DNA of 64,000 nucleotides from Sorghum bicolor (lineage: Eukaryota > Streptophyta > Magnoliopsida > Poales > Poaceae): assembly GCF_000003195.3 (NCBI RefSeq), contig NC_012878.2, positions 20,126,641-20,190,640 on the forward strand. The letters are read 5' to 3'. The notes under the pieces were generated by a model. That model was given only the letters and a program-made list of their open reading frames with translations, had not been told where the DNA came from and ran no database searches. Positions 1-12,426 of this stretch are shown here, one piece after another (within the stretch, counting starts at the first letter, position 1; each line of letters begins with the position of its first letter). Made by a program: the position numbers and the translations under genes.

Positions 1-1760
1 CATACGTAGAGACTTGTCCTTCTTCTTGACAAAGAGAGCCGGACAACCCCATGAAGAAGAACTAGGCCGAATAAGACCTTTCTCAAGAAGTTATTGCAAT
101 TGCTTTTTCAACTCTGCCAATTCGTTGGGTGGCATTCGATATGGCCTTCTAGGGATAGGCGCAGTACCCGGAATTAGATCAATTTTAAATTCAATGTCTG
201 TGTCCGGTGGCAACCCGGGCAGATCCTCTGGAAAAACATCCAGAAACTCACACACTACCGGAATCTCTGCTATAGTGAGTGGTCGAATAGCATTGGCTGC
301 ATGACAGATGTCACTGCTTCTAGGGAGTTGAACTAAGAAAGCTTCTTTACTATCAGGCTCCCTCAACATGATGACCCTAGTTGAAGTGTCTATTAGCACG
401 CCATGATCACTCATCCATTTCATTCCTAGAATAACATCTATCCCTAGGCCCGGTAAAATCACAAGATTTGCTGAATAATTACGCCCTTCTATGGCAATAT
501 GTACATCCCTCACTACTTGATTCATAGCAATTTGATTACCAGCAGCACTAATGCAAAATTTTCCACTATCGAGGTCAATGACATGTTGTCTATGCTTAGA
601 TGCGAATGCTTGACTCATAAATGAATGCGAAGCTCCAGAATCAAACAAGACAACTGCAGGGTGTCGATTTACGAGGAACATACCAGCCGTGACCACTTCA
701 CCCTCAGGAATTTCTTCAACGGTGGTATAGTGCACTCGGCCGGGACGAGTACCCCAGCTGCAGAAGTCCTCCTACGGTAAGGGCAATCTCTCGCCCAGTG
801 ACCAACTTGTTTGCAATTGAAACAAGGGCGGTTATCCGGGGGAGTCTTGGGACTTCCTTGACCTGTGGCACCCCTAGGGAGAGCAACTGTGAAGGACTTG
901 TGAACTCCCGTCATCACATTTGACTTTTTCTGCGGCGGCCTATACCTCGTCACAGCATTGGGTGGGCGATAGGCCGGTTTGCTAGCCACTGGAGCCTTGG
1001 ATTGTGAAGCACCTGCCTCATAGGCTCTCTTGCGATTCTTGGACGCGGCATACACGGCATTGGAGTTCTCTTGAGTCAATGCATCACTCACAAACTCATT
1101 AAAGGTGGTACTCTTGTTACCAGCCATGTTTTTGGACAACTTGGGACCTAATCCCCTCTTGAAGCTAGCAAGCTTTTTGGCTTCAGTATCAACCATCTCA
1201 GGAGCATAGCGAGACAAATTGTTAAAAGCATGAAGATACTCAGTCAAGCTTTTAGTGCCTTGCGTCAGGTTCATGAACTCGGTGTGCTTGATAGTCATTA
1301 TGCCTTGGGGAATGTAAGTATTCCTGAAAGCAGTTGTGAACTGATCCCAGGTTACAACAGCATTGGCAGGCAAGCTGGTCCTGTAATGACTCCACCAGAC
1401 ACCTGCTTTGCCCTCCAACTGATGGGCTGCATATTCCGCCTTTATCTCTTCGGTCACCCTCAACAAGCGGAACTTCTGCTCGAGAGTGTTGAGCCATTCA
1501 TCAGCTTCCAAAGGTTCAACAACCTCCTTGAAAAGCGGCGGCTTGGTGTCCTGGAAATCCTTGAAACTACTATACTGATTGGCCTCTCCACCTTGACGGG
1601 CATGGCGACCACCCCGGTTCTGCTGCGCCATAGTTTGCATAGCCTCATTGAGCATTCGCTGGCCCTCAACAAGAGCTGCCAATAGCTCAGTAGGCGTAGG
1701 CGGGGGAGGAGGTGGTGGCGGTGGCACCTCGTTGTGACCGGAGCGAGTATTACAAGCCAT
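1..1760 (-). pseudogene. gag-pol: gag-protease-RT (start) of element A, broken
   Basis: The polyprotein would provide Gag (particle protein), an aspartic protease and reverse transcriptase. I chose the ATG at 1760 because gag wording (MACNTRSG) starts there; in-frame codons upstream are leader. A proline run follows, then the retrotransposon gag domain, then a CCHC zinc knuckle (CFNCKQVGHWARDC) near 780-820. The protease motif DSGASHS lies near 615-640. The RT fingers begin near the left edge, which truncates the gene. Two lesions are visible. One extra base in the CCCC run at 752-755 shifts frame between the knuckle and protease, and a TAA at 91-93 interrupts the RT start. In the related element D these segments share one frame, so both look like decay. 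Confidence 0.85.
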
Positions 1761-2085
1761 CTGCACAAGGCATACCAAGTGACCGTTTAGGATAACAGAT
1801 ATGGTTGCCATGAACCTCAATTGCTGCCATACGGAATTTAATGAAGTAAATTCACATAATTTAAGGCACAATAATCCATGTACAACAAGAGAATATCATC
1901 CACAACACTTGGTTATTCTCGCGATCATTCACAGCCACACTTCACAAGGATTAAAGTCACTGCAGAAATTTATTTAAGCTCAACATAAACATGGAGCATC
2001 ACAATTGAGTGCATAGGGTTACACAGAGTCACTGCCACAACTTAAGTTTTACAGGAGGGGCACCATGGCCAAACACATAGAGTTT
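1761..2085 (-). other. Leader of element A next to gag
   Basis: Non-coding sequence between gag and the Athila-1 insertion. Before insertion it was continuous with 11427-11502, giving about 400 bp between the extra upstream ORF and gag. I see no conserved motif in it. Confidence 0.6.
2081..2085. repeat. Target-site duplication of Athila-1, left copy (AGTTT)
   Basis: AGTTT directly abuts the TG of the left LTR and is repeated at 11422-11426 directly after the CA of the right LTR. Five bases is the usual duplication for Ty3/gypsy integrases. The match shows that both LTRs belong to one insertion event. Confidence 0.92.
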
Positions 2086-3319
2086 TGTTGATATTTGGGA
2101 ACGCAATAAGGAATTGATCCGCAAGCGCACGGATATCGGTGAGCACTTCACCCGGAAGGATATCCAGAGTATCGTATTTATTTTTTTACCACTAGGAGAA
2201 AGAGTGCATCTGACTAACCGGTCTATTACTACTAACCCTTTAGGCACAAAGAATGTCTTTCGATGTGAGTGATAAATAGAGAAGACTGCAACCGTAGTCT
2301 CCTTCTAACCTTGCTAAGGATGATCTACTGTTCTATTGGAGAGGCTAACGGAATCTAGACACCACAAAGGATGTTCAACCCGCACCTATAAACCCTATCC
2401 TTCCTGCTAACGAGATATGGTCTGCAAAGGTAACTCAGAATTGTCACGCTCCTCACTTCTACCACGGTCCAGCTAGTCAGGGAATATCTATGAGTACCCT
2501 AGCCTAAACACCACGTTTACGCCAGCAATGATTACTCTAAACTATACGCGAAGAGATTAAAGTAAACTCATAAACCAGAAGAACAATAAAACAAGAACTT
2601 ACTAGAATTTAGAAATCGAAATTCTGAAGAATCCTAGGAGCAAGCTTCGGGTTAGGAGAACTTGATCCCGCAGGTACAAGCTTGGAGTAGACACCGACAG
2701 GTCGGGCTTCCTCCAATCTACACCTCCACTCTATCTCTCTCAATCTAGTAGAAACTAGAAGATCTATTTCTACTTTACATTGGTTGCTAAGCCTAAAAAG
2801 AAATATTAATTAGAGAAGAGGTTTTCCTTCGAGGGCACCCCTCAATCTCTATGATAATTTCTTCATGTCTTCTCCAGGGGCCAGGGGGTCTCCTTATATA
2901 GTCCTCCTCCTCTATGTGTTTTTGGGTCGGTAGGCGAGGTGGTACTATGTTTTCCTTGATCCAATAGGTCGGTGGAACATCCCGTGCGAAGAGAGTCCTA
3001 AATGCAATCCAGCAGGGGGCGGGCGCCCAGGTCACCAGGGCAGGCGCCCTGGGCCTGGCCCCTTTCGGCCTCTACTTTCTTCCCGTGGCTTTTGGAGTCT
3101 TCTAGATGGTAGAAAATCACGCAGTGCGTTGATATCTCTATGTAATCCCGACATGTGGGCCTTTCTTCCTTATTTCCTGATAACCCCCTGCAGAAACAGA
3201 TAAACAACAAAACTCATGGAATTATGTCAGATCAAACCCTAATTCTAGGTGTTGGTTGCATATTGGTCCTTTCTCTTGTTTATTTGATAATTAAAATTGA
3301 TACTTAAGAACCGTCAACA
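2086..3319 (-). repeat. 3' LTR of Athila-1
   Basis: A direct repeat of 10189-11421, running from TGTTGATATT to ACCGTCAACA on the plus strand. Because the element reads leftward, this is the downstream LTR. It retains a TATATAAGG box on the minus strand at 2892-2900. No gene lies in it; short ORFs here are LTR sequence. Confidence 0.93.
2892..2900 (-). promoter_or_regulatory. TATA box in the Athila-1 3' LTR
   Basis: TATATAAGG on the minus strand, upstream of the presumed R region. The corresponding site in the 5' LTR (10995-11003) reads TAAATAAGG. Athila LTR G at the right edge also has TATATAAG, so the intact form is the family form. Confidence 0.65.
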
Positions 3320-3333
3320 AATACCCCCATACT
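3320..3333 (-). other. Polypurine tract of Athila-1
   Basis: Read on the minus strand this is AGTATGGGGGTATT, ending directly at the 3' LTR. A G-rich tract here primes plus-strand DNA synthesis. Athila element B has a similar one (23290-23304). Confidence 0.8.
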
Positions 3334-4655
3334 TAGGCTTTTACTCGTCCTCGAGAGAAGGATGGTTAAGAACAATATTTGGGGTAAAACATTTTAAAGC
3401 ATTCTTTTTATAATTGCAGGGTGTTAAAAATCCACTGTGTACCATAGTCAGGGAAGTATATGGTTAAGAGTAAAGATCCTTTCTTCTCAATCCTGTCACT
3501 TGGAGTTTTTGTATATTTTTGAAAAGAAAGTTAGCATACCTTTTTATCCTCATAGGTTCTTCTCAGATCACTCATTATTTTTTATATATCTCACTGAGGC
3601 TGTTTTAATTTGCAAAAAATTCTCAAGCATACTTACTTTGCATTTATTGCCTGATCAAAATGGGATCCGAGGAGGGGAATGTCATACTCTTAGATCAAAG
3701 ACTTTGGAAATTAAAATCTTTGTCAACTCTTGCTGGCATATTGCTTATTAGAGGGACCATGGGCTATCATTTTTTTTCTCTTTTTCTTCTTTTTTTAAGT
3801 GGATAACGAGCTACCCCTAATTCTACTGCTGGACACTTGTCCATTTTTTTCTGCGAGGTTGTCGAGCACTTGCTCCTTTTTATTTCCTCGAAATATCTCT
3901 ATTTTTGCATAGCCCGTGCCTCTAATGCAATAATACTTCGGAAGAGTGAATCTTTCTGAATAAATGTCTTGATCTTAGGAGCATGATAAATCTCTCAACA
4001 AGGGTCTAACTCATTTTGAACAAACTCAAAACAGAGTAGATAGCTTTTATAATCATAATTAATATTTTCAGTTTTATCAGGCATATAAAACACTGAGGAT
4101 GGTAGCTAGAATTTTGAATATTTTGAAATAAATTCTCTAAGCAACAATGATATCAAGAATAAGAAACTCGTACTCTACCATCTCACATTCCATACTATCT
4201 TAAGTAACACAGGGTTTTAAAATGATTTTATAATAATTGCAAGTTTTCAGGAAATATCACAGATTGAGATTAATCATGATTAGAAATATTTTAATCTTTT
4301 TATTTTGTCATGTCGGAAACAGTATTCTGCAAAATCCAAAATATATGTATGTGTAAAGTAAAGTGTGCAGAGTGTGTACCTGAATCGTGGAGTGGTGTAG
4401 TCGGAGTGTGTTTGGCATGTTGAGGGATCTCCCCCATACTTGTTTTCTGCTTTCTTGCACAAAAAATAAAGTAGAGACACACAAGACATAATAATAATAA
4501 TACTCTTTATTAAGGCATGTATTATAAAAGACTAGTAGCAAACTGACGATAGTAGCAAACTGATGATAATAGTAAACTGATGATAATGGTAAACCTAAAC
4601 CGAATTTAAAGATAGATGACTAAGATGCATTGCCTCAAGGTCTAATCTAGATAAC
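3334..4655 (-). other. AT-rich 3' untranslated region of Athila-1
   Basis: About 1.3 kb between the post-pol ORF and the polypurine tract. It is AT-rich with short T runs. No ORF here has recognisable wording; those present are short and in AT-rich sequence. I see no further feature. Confidence 0.7.
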
Positions 4656-5285
4656 TTAGCGGCGCTCTAATTCCTTGATCTTCTTGTTGGCACTAGCAAG
4701 ATCCTGCCTAAGGCCTAGTATAATGGTGTTGTGGTTAGAGAGCTGCCTAGTGAGGGAATTAATCGAGGACTGGAGGTCTATGATAATTCTGTCTAGCCTG
4801 CGAACGTCCTTATCAATATCCATTATAGTCTTGCGACGCTTGGGAGGTGTCTCAAAAGCATTGAGAGCGTGCTTCGGGGCTGCCTTTGGAGGGATGAAAT
4901 GGACTTTGGCTGCTCTAATCCCTTCAAAGTAAGGTCTTTCCTCCTCCGTAGTCTAGCGAACGCTGCTGATCTCGCCGCTCCGGTTGGTCTTGACTCCAAC
5001 GACTCTCTCATTGGGTCTTGGTGGAAGGATCCTTGTGCCGATTGGCACCTTGATAGTGGTCTTCGTCTTGGATGATGATCCCTTGAGAAGTAGGGGTTGT
5101 GGTGGTGTGGTGAGAACTGGTTGAGCATGGTAAGATTGGGCGGAGCTGCGTTGGCGTAATGGCATGGCTTCTAGCTGTCGCTCTGTGTTGGCCGGGACGA
5201 GAGCACGGGCATCGGGGTCTTCCACAGGCACCATGTTGAGGTTGAAGGGGACGACTTCCCAATCATCGTGGTACTTTTCGGCCAT
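4656..5285 (-). pseudogene. Post-pol accessory ORF of Athila-1 (coiled-coil protein), one stop
   Basis: A reading frame of about 209 codons starts at the ATG at 5285 (MAEKYHDDWEVVPF) and ends with TAA at 4656-4658. It is interrupted only by a TAG at 4953-4955. The first half is Pro/Ser/Thr-rich and basic. A basic patch (PPKRRKT) lies near residue 150. The last 50 or so residues form a heptad-like coiled coil ending in KKIKELERR. There is no signal peptide or transmembrane segment, so it does not look like the envelope-like protein reported for some Athila elements in the same position. The 380 bp between it and pol hold no other gene. Element B has a positional counterpart. Function unknown. 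Confidence 0.6.
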
Positions 5286-5665
5286 TGGAGCAGCAAGGAA
5301 CTAATCAAGCTCTAATTGAAGAAGAAGAGAAGGCTTGATGGCTTGGTGTTTGAAAACTGAGATCAGGGGTCTGTTTATATAGGGGTAAAAGAGTGCCTCT
5401 ATGGGTTGTTCGGGTTGCTCCCGTCGATGTGAGTGCGAAACTTTCCATCTAAGGGATTATTCGGATTACCATAAGTGCATTTTCCATAACAGAGAAAATT
5501 GGGACCGAGGGGGAACAGGAGCTGGGCGCCCGCCCACCTGATCTGGGCGCCCGCCCTCTCTTTGGCCCCTCTGTGGGCCCACTTTCTTGAGCGTGTTTGT
5601 AGATGCAAAACTATTTAGAAAAATATATGTATGACCCGAAAACATTAGAGTAAAAAGGTCGGGCT

Positions 5666-8600
5666 CTAATTCTCCATGGGAAGGAAAAAATGGATTACGT
5701 CTATTTCTTCTAATTCTTTATTGGGCTCTAAAAATAATTTAAGACGCTGACCATTTACCTTGAATAACGTACCTTCGTCATTTTGAAATGTGATAGCTCT
5801 GTGGGATGATGAATTAATTACCTTGAATGGTCCTTCCCATTTGCTCCGGAGTTTTCAATGCCCGAAAAGCTTCACCCTGGAATTAAAAAGTAATACCTTA
5901 TCTCCGGGTGTGAACTCCTTCTTCTTGATTCTCTTGTCAAGCCACCTTTTGACTCTTTCTTTGTAGATCTTTGAATTGTGATATGCTTTCTCTTGCCATT
6001 CTTCCAATTCTGATAGTTGTATTCTTCTATAATCTCCAGCAACATCTAGGTCCATATTCCATCTCTTTATGGCCCAGTGTGCTTTGAACTCTAGTTCAAC
6101 AGGTAGATGGCAAGTCTTCCCGTACACCAATTGGTATGGAGACATTCTGATTCGGGTCTTGTATGCTGTCCGGTATGCCTAGAGTGCATCGGGTAACTTG
6201 TCTTTCCATGCTGTTCCCATTTCATTTACTGTCTTCTGAAGAATATTCTTGATTTGTTTGTTGGAAGTCTCTGCTTGGCCACTTCTCTGAGGATGATAAG
6301 GGGTAGCGACGTTGTGACGGATTCCATGTTTTGCTAGATATTGCTTGAAGCGTTTGTCGATGAAGTGTGCTCCTCCATCACTTATCACTACTCTGGGGAC
6401 TCCAAATCTTGGAAATATAATTTCTTCAAACATCCTCTTTGAACTGATGTTGTCGGCATGCTTGCAAGGTAATGCCTCTACCCACTTGGAGACATAGTCA
6501 ACTGCCACCAAGATGTACTCACACTTCTTTGATGGAGGAAATGGACCCATGTAGTCTATTCCCCAGACATCAAAGAGCTCAATCTGAAGGTTGTTGGTGA
6601 GTGGCATTGCATCCCTAGTATTTATGTTCCTATGCCTTTGACATGGCCCACATCTTTTGATATATTGCTTCGTGTCTTCATACATTGTAGGCCAGTAGAA
6701 TCCACACTGCCAGATCTTTGAATGTGTACGGAATGCTCCATAGTGACCTCCATATGGTGATGAATGACATCTGTCGATAATCTTCCATCCTTCCTCAGTG
6801 GTCACACATCTCCTGAGTAAGCCATTAGAGCATACTCGGAAGAGGTATGGCTCATCCCATATATGTGAACGACTTTCTTAAATAAGCTTCTTCTTGTTTG
6901 CTCCTGGTGGTACATACCCTGAAACCATAAAATTAACAATATCTGCATACCAGGGGTCAGACCTGTTAATCTCGTAGAGCATGTCGTCCCGGAGTGAATC
7001 ATTGATGGGGGTTTCCTGTGGACTCTTAAAATACATTCTAGACAAGTGATCAGCAACAGAATTTTCTACTCCCTTTTTATCTTTTATTTCTAAGTCAAAT
7101 TCTTGGAGTAATAAGATCCATCTAATCAGGCGAGGTTTAGCATCTTTTTTAGTGAGCAAATATTTTAGTGCAGCATGATCAGTGTAAACAATTATTTTAG
7201 CTCCAACTAAAAAGATCTAAATTTATCAATGGCAAAGACAACAGCGAGAAGCTCTTTTTCAGTGGTTGCATAATTAAGTTGAGCTCCTATTAAAGTTTTA
7301 CTGGCATAAGCATTTGCATGATGCTTCTTATTTTTAGTTTGTCCCAATACTGCCCCCACAGCATAATCACTAGCATCACACATAATTTCAAAAGGCAACG
7401 ACCAATCAGGGGGTTGAATGATTGGTGCAGAGATGAGTGCTTTCTTTAATAAATTGAAAGATGTTAGACATGCATCATCAAATTCGAAAGGAGCATCCTT
7501 GGCTAGCAAAAGAGTAAGTGGTCTAGCAATAAATGAAAAATCTTTTATGAATCTACGATAAAAACCAGCATGGCCAAGAAAGCTTCGAATTCCTTTTATA
7601 TTCACAGGTGGAGGTAGTTGTTCAATTACTTCAATTTTAGCTTTATCAGCCTCAATTCCTCTTTCAGACACTAGGTGTCCCAGCACTATTCCTTCCCTAA
7701 CCATAAAATGACATTTCTCCCAATTAAGGACTAAGTGCTTTTCTTCACATCTTTGCAAAACCTTGTCTAAGTTTTTAAGACAACTATCAAAAGTATTTCC
7801 ATAAGCAGAGAAATCATCCATGAAAACTTCCATAATCTCTTCAATCATATCAGAAAATATAGACATCATGCATCTTTGAAAAGAAGCTGGTGCATTACAT
7901 AACCCAAAAGACATTCTACGGTAAGCATAAGTTCCATATGGGCATGTAAAAGTGGTTTTGCTTTGATCATCGGGATGGATCGGGATTTGGTGATATCCTG
8001 AATATCCATCTAAGAAATAGAAGAACGAATGGTTCGCTAATCGCTCTAGCATCTCATGTATGAAAGGTAAAGGAAAGTGATCCTTTCTTGTAGCTTTATT
8101 TAGTTTTCTATAGTCTATGCACATCCGCCATCCTGTGACGGTGCGTTGCGGAATTAGCTCGTTCTTTTCATTCATAATAACAGTCATGCCTCCCTTTTTA
8201 GGCACAACTTGTACTGGGCTTACCCACTCACTGTGCGGCATAGGATATATAATCCCTACATGCAGCAACTTTATAACTTCCCTTTTAACTACCTCTCTCA
8301 TAGTGTTATTAAGTCTACGTTGGGGTTCTCGAGAAGGTGAGACAGAAGGATCTGTTGGAATACGATGGGTACAAATCATAGGACTGATTCCTGTAAGATC
8401 TTGGAGTGAGTAGCCGAAAACTGAGTGATGTTTCTCAAGAATGGTCATTAATCGCAGAGTTTGATCCTGAGTGAGTTTATCGCTAATGATCACAGGAAAC
8501 TCTGGATTATTGTTTAGGAAAGCATAGGTAAGACCGGGTGGTAAAGTTTTAAGCTCTATGGGGGGTCTAGGTGTTTCTGCAAACTCATCTAAGGGTTCAG

Positions 8601-10059
8601 GTTCAGAAGGTTCGGCTTCTTCTTCAGTGAAGAAAGGAGTTTCGTCTTCTAAGTCTGATTCTTCTAAAAGCTCTAGAGATGCAACCTTTACCTCCTCCAT
8701 AGGATCAGGCAAAAGATATGACTCGGCCTTATTGTTTAAGGAGTGTGAAATTGTTATTGGGAATTTAAAGGTTTTTCCAAAAGAAATGTGTAGCTTTCCA
8801 GTATGACCTTCATAAAGGAGTCTTCTAAAAGTTTGTCCTATCAACAGGTCGAAGTCCCATGTATCAAAGATATAGAAGTTCAAATGAACCATGGAGCCTT
8901 CTACCGTAAGAGGTAGGACATTAATAATTCCAAGACTGGGGACTAATCGTCCCGAAGATTCCTTTATGACCTTTGTTGTGGGGGTTAAGACAAGATTTTT
9001 AAATAGTTTAAGTGCAAAAGATTCAGACATGATGTTGATCCCTACAACAGGATTATAAAGAGCATTAAATCGATCAGAATTATAAGCACAGCGTATAGTT
9101 ATAGAGGGTGTGTCCAAACGGATCACATCAGAGAAAAGCTCTGATTCCTCCAACCATTCGCTACTCATTACTGAGATAAGCTCTCTCAATTGATATTCAC
9201 TTGGCAAATAAATGCTAAACTGGCCGTTTTGGGGTTTGTCAATAGAATGGTAGTTTGAAATATTTCCAAAATCGGCAAAAAGATCGGATTCTATATCCAG
9301 CATGAAGTCCGGTGGTGGAATTTCTTCCTCTTGTGGCTCAGAACTTGGGATAGCTAAAGTAGATGAAGAATTTGGCAGAGTGTCTACTTCGGCTTCGTAG
9401 GTTTCATCATGAAGGGTATTATCTATCTCAGCTTCTAGGATTCTATCTAGGATCACTCTAGCTTCATCAGTAGGGATGCGAAAGAAAGAACCTCTAGACA
9501 TTGTGTGTAGCATTTGTTTGTGATTTTTCTGAAGACCTCGAAAAAAGTGGAATAAAAGAACAAGGTCTTCAAGATTAAGGTTTGGACCAGATTCTAAAAG
9601 ATCAGAAAAACGTTTCCAGGATTTTCCCAAAGTTTCATTATCTTTTTGTTTAAAAGATAGGACTTCGAGTCTAAGGTCGGCTATACGGTCAAGGGAATAG
9701 AAATCTAGACAAATGTTGGCTCGTAAAACTCCCCATTCACCTTGTTGTTGACTTACCTTCTGACTGTACCATTGTCTAGCTTCTCCCCTTAAGGAAAAAG
9801 GAAAAAGCTTCCAACGTAATGTTTTATCAGAAATGCCTTCAATGCGAAGACAATCACATGTTTGCTCAAAATCTCTAATATGAAGGTAAGGGTTTTCATC
9901 TTCCTTTCCTGAAAAAGATTGGTTTTGAATCATGGCAATCAACCTAGAACTTAACTTATACTGGGATGTTTGGATAGGCTGTGATGACTCCCATGGTAAA
10001 AGGTCAGTTACTGAAGGGATTGCAGACTCATGGATCGATTTAGAATTTTGGTTTTCCAT
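5666..10059 (-). pseudogene. gag-pol: gag-pol polyprotein of Athila-1, broken
   Basis: The frame starts at the ATG at 10059, about 100 bp inside the primer site, and ends with TAG at 5666-5668. Order: Gag (residues about 50-230), linker, protease-like segment around YNPVVGINIMS, RT with catalytic FMDD near residue 730, RNase H starting at CDASDYAVGAVLG, then integrase. The integrase keeps the HHCC finger (CHSSPYGGHY to CGPCQRH) and the DDE residues (GIDYMG, ISDGGAHF, GQAETS). Lesions: a 1-base loss in the A-rich run near 7207-7214 that shifts frame inside RNase H, then in-frame stops at 6878-6880, 6179-6181 and 5855-5857. Everything after the shift is in a single second frame. RT and integrase wording match element B. 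Confidence 0.9.
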
Positions 10060-10162
10060 AAGGTAAGAGTAAAGAAAATAAAGAATATAAAAGATAGGAA
10101 AAGATAAAAGTATAGATACAAGCTAGTAGTAAGACTCAAGGTTATCTCAGCAACCGTCTTTC

Positions 10163-10180
10163 TCCCCGGCAACGACGCCA
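10163..10180 (-). other. Primer binding site of Athila-1 (tRNA-Asp type)
   Basis: The plus strand reads like the 3' end of plant tRNA-Asp including CCA (TCCCCGGCAACG-GCGCCA), with A for G at one position. So the element's RNA would pair with tRNA-Asp. It lies 8 bases from the 5' LTR, as in other Athila elements. Confidence 0.85.
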
Positions 10181-10188
10181 GAAATGCT

Positions 10189-11421
10189 TGTTGATATTTG
10201 GGAACGCAATAAGGAATTGATCCGCAAGCGCACGGATATCGGTGAGCACTTCACCCGGGAGGTTATCCAGAGTATCGTATTTATTTTTTACCACTAGGAG
10301 AAAGAGTGCATCTGACTAACCGGTCTATTACTACTAACCCTTTAGGCACAAAGAATGTCTTTCGATGTGAGTGATAAATAGAGAAGACTGCAACCGTAGT
10401 CTCCTTCTAACCTTGGTAAGGATGATCTACTGTTCTATTGGGGAGGCTAACGGAATCTAGACACCACAAAGGATGTTCAACCCGCACCTATAAACCCTAT
10501 CCTTCCTGCTAACGAGATATGGTCTGCAAAGGTAACTCGGAATTGTCACGCTCCTCACTACTACCACGGTCCAGCTAGTCAGGGAATATCTATGAGTACC
10601 CCAGCCTAAACACCACGTTTACGCCAGCAATGATTACTCTAAACTCTACGCGAAGAGATTAAAGTAAACTCATAAACCAGAAGAACAATAAAACAAGAAC
10701 TTACTAGAATTTAGAAGTCGAAATACTGAAGAATCCTAGGAGCAAGCTTCGGGTTAGGAGAACTTGATCCCGCAGGTACAAGCTTAGAGTAGACACCGAC
10801 AGGCCGGGCTTCCTCCAATCTACACCTCCACTCTATCTCTCTCAATCTAGTAGAAACTAGAAGATCTATTTCTACTTTACATTGGTTGCTAAGCCTAAAA
10901 AGAAATATTAATTAGAGAAGAGGTTTTCCTTCGAGGGCACCCCTCAATCTCTATGATAATTTCTTCATGTCTTCTCCAGGGGCCAGGGGGGTCTCCTTAT
11001 TTAGTCCTCCTCCTCTATGCGTTTTTGGGTCGGTAGGCGAGGTGGTACTATGTTTTCCTTGATCCAATAGGTCGGTGGAACATCCCGTGCGAAGAGAGTC
11101 CTGAATGCAATCCAGCAGGGGGCGAGCGCCCAGGTCACCAGGGCGGGCGCCCTGGGCCTGGCCCCTTTCAGCCTCTGCTTTCTTCCCGTGGCTTCTGGAG
11201 TCTTCTAGATGGTAGAAAATCGCGCGTGCGTTGATATCTCTATGTAATCCCGACATGTGGGCCTTTCTTCCTTATTTCCTGATAACCCCCTGCAGAAACT
11301 GATAAACAACAAAACTCGTGGAATTCTGTCAGATCAAACCCTAATTCTAGGTGTTGGTTGCATATTGGTCCTTTCTCTTGTTTATTTGATAATTAAAATT
11401 GATACTTAAGAACCGTCAACA
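10189..11421 (-). repeat. 5' LTR of Athila-1
   Basis: Direct repeat of 2086-3319, about 98% identical by eye, with the same TG/CA ends. It would hold the element's promoter, but its TATA site reads TAAATAAGG at 10995-11003. Confidence 0.93.
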
Positions 11422-11426
11422 AGTTT
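11422..11426. repeat. Target-site duplication of Athila-1, right copy (AGTTT)
   Basis: AGTTT immediately after the right LTR end, identical to 2081-2085. Confidence 0.92.
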
Positions 11427-11502
11427 CAACTAAAATTCAGATTACATGTCCAATACACAAAGAGATGGAAACTGATACATGATCATAAAAATTATTGCTA
11501 GG

Positions 11503-12426
11503 CTACATATCTTCCTCAGATTCTCCATTAGAAATGATACCATCATCCTGATCTTCCTCACTAGGAGCTTCTTCATGATTAAAAGGGGCTGGATGTGGAA
11601 TAGGATTTATGATATTGTTTAGGCGGTGGACATCCAACTGTAGCTCAGCAATCCTAGTGATCAGCTCTTCCTCTCTAATTTCAGCATGGAACAAGGCTCT
11701 AACTCTAGCAGCTTCTCTATTTTCAGCCAAGCGCATAGCCTCATCTCTCTCTCTAGTCATTTGCATCATGCGGGCTTGTGCCTCATTGCGCTCTCTAACT
11801 GCGTTCTCAACTTGGTTGTGGCGGGCTTGCAAAGCGGTGTGATAGTTTTGGATTTCAGCTTGTGCATCCATAAAAGCCTTGCGATGCTTGCGCACGCGCT
11901 TGCGCAGTTTGCGCTTCCTAACTTGAGCTTGTTGGAGCGCTAGCATGGCGTCTATGTAGGTGTCCTGGCGTACATAGTGCAGCTTAAGTACCGCCAGCAT
12001 GGCACTCATGGCAGGGCTAGAGCTATATCCTAGCAGGGTTTCTCTCATCTCTAAGGGCTCATTTCCTATCTGAGACACAAATGTGTCAGTTACACTCACT
12101 CTAGGCATGGATCCAGCTGGGCCATTCACTAGCTCATCGCCATAATCTTGGCATATCTCTAGCAAAACCTCTAGGGCTGCTACTTGGGCACCCTACCAAG
12201 GAGTTTGGCCATCACACTCAACTATCCAACCTAGCCACTGTGGGTTATTTGGACAAGGGGGGACTGTAATTTGGACATCTACCCAAGGTAATGCTCTTGC
12301 ATGCTCAGACTCGGTCCAAGTGTACTTTGGCGGTTCCTCATATCCAACTGAACTTAGCACCCTCCACAACAAAGTAGGAGTGCCAAACATGTCCAGGAAA
12401 GTCTCACTTGCGTGCGGGGCTGCCAT
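11503..12426 (-). pseudogene. Extra ORF upstream of gag in element A (orf0-like), one stop
   Basis: A frame of about 307 codons starts at the ATG at 12426 (MAAPHASETFLDMFG) and ends with TAG at 11501-11503. A TAG at 12193-12195 interrupts it; the frame is otherwise open. The first part has aromatic and proline wording (VGYEEPPKYTWTESEHARALP). The middle is a long charged coiled coil rich in Arg, Glu and Gln (ERNEAQARMMQMTRERDEA). The C-terminus is acidic. I recall that rice RIRE3 and RIRE8, relatives of Tekay, carry an extra orf0 upstream of gag; this ORF has that position and strand. Its ATG sits directly after TTTCTACAG, which looks like a splice acceptor. Function unknown; a role in RNA or particle handling would be a guess. 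Confidence 0.6.

Larger units (their letters stand above)
2086..11421 (-). mobile_element. Athila-1: complete Athila-lineage LTR retrotransposon
   Basis: This copy is structurally complete: two LTRs of about 1234 bp, a tRNA-Asp primer site beside the right LTR, gag-pol on the minus strand, a post-pol ORF, a G-rich polypurine tract beside the left LTR, and a perfect 5-bp duplication. By eye the LTRs differ at roughly 25 sites (about 2%), so the insertion is moderately recent. Gag-pol and the extra ORF carry several stops and a frameshift, so this copy could only move with proteins supplied by others. Athila lineage is inferred from RT wording such as WEKCHFMVREGIVLGH and from the primer site. 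Confidence 0.93.
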
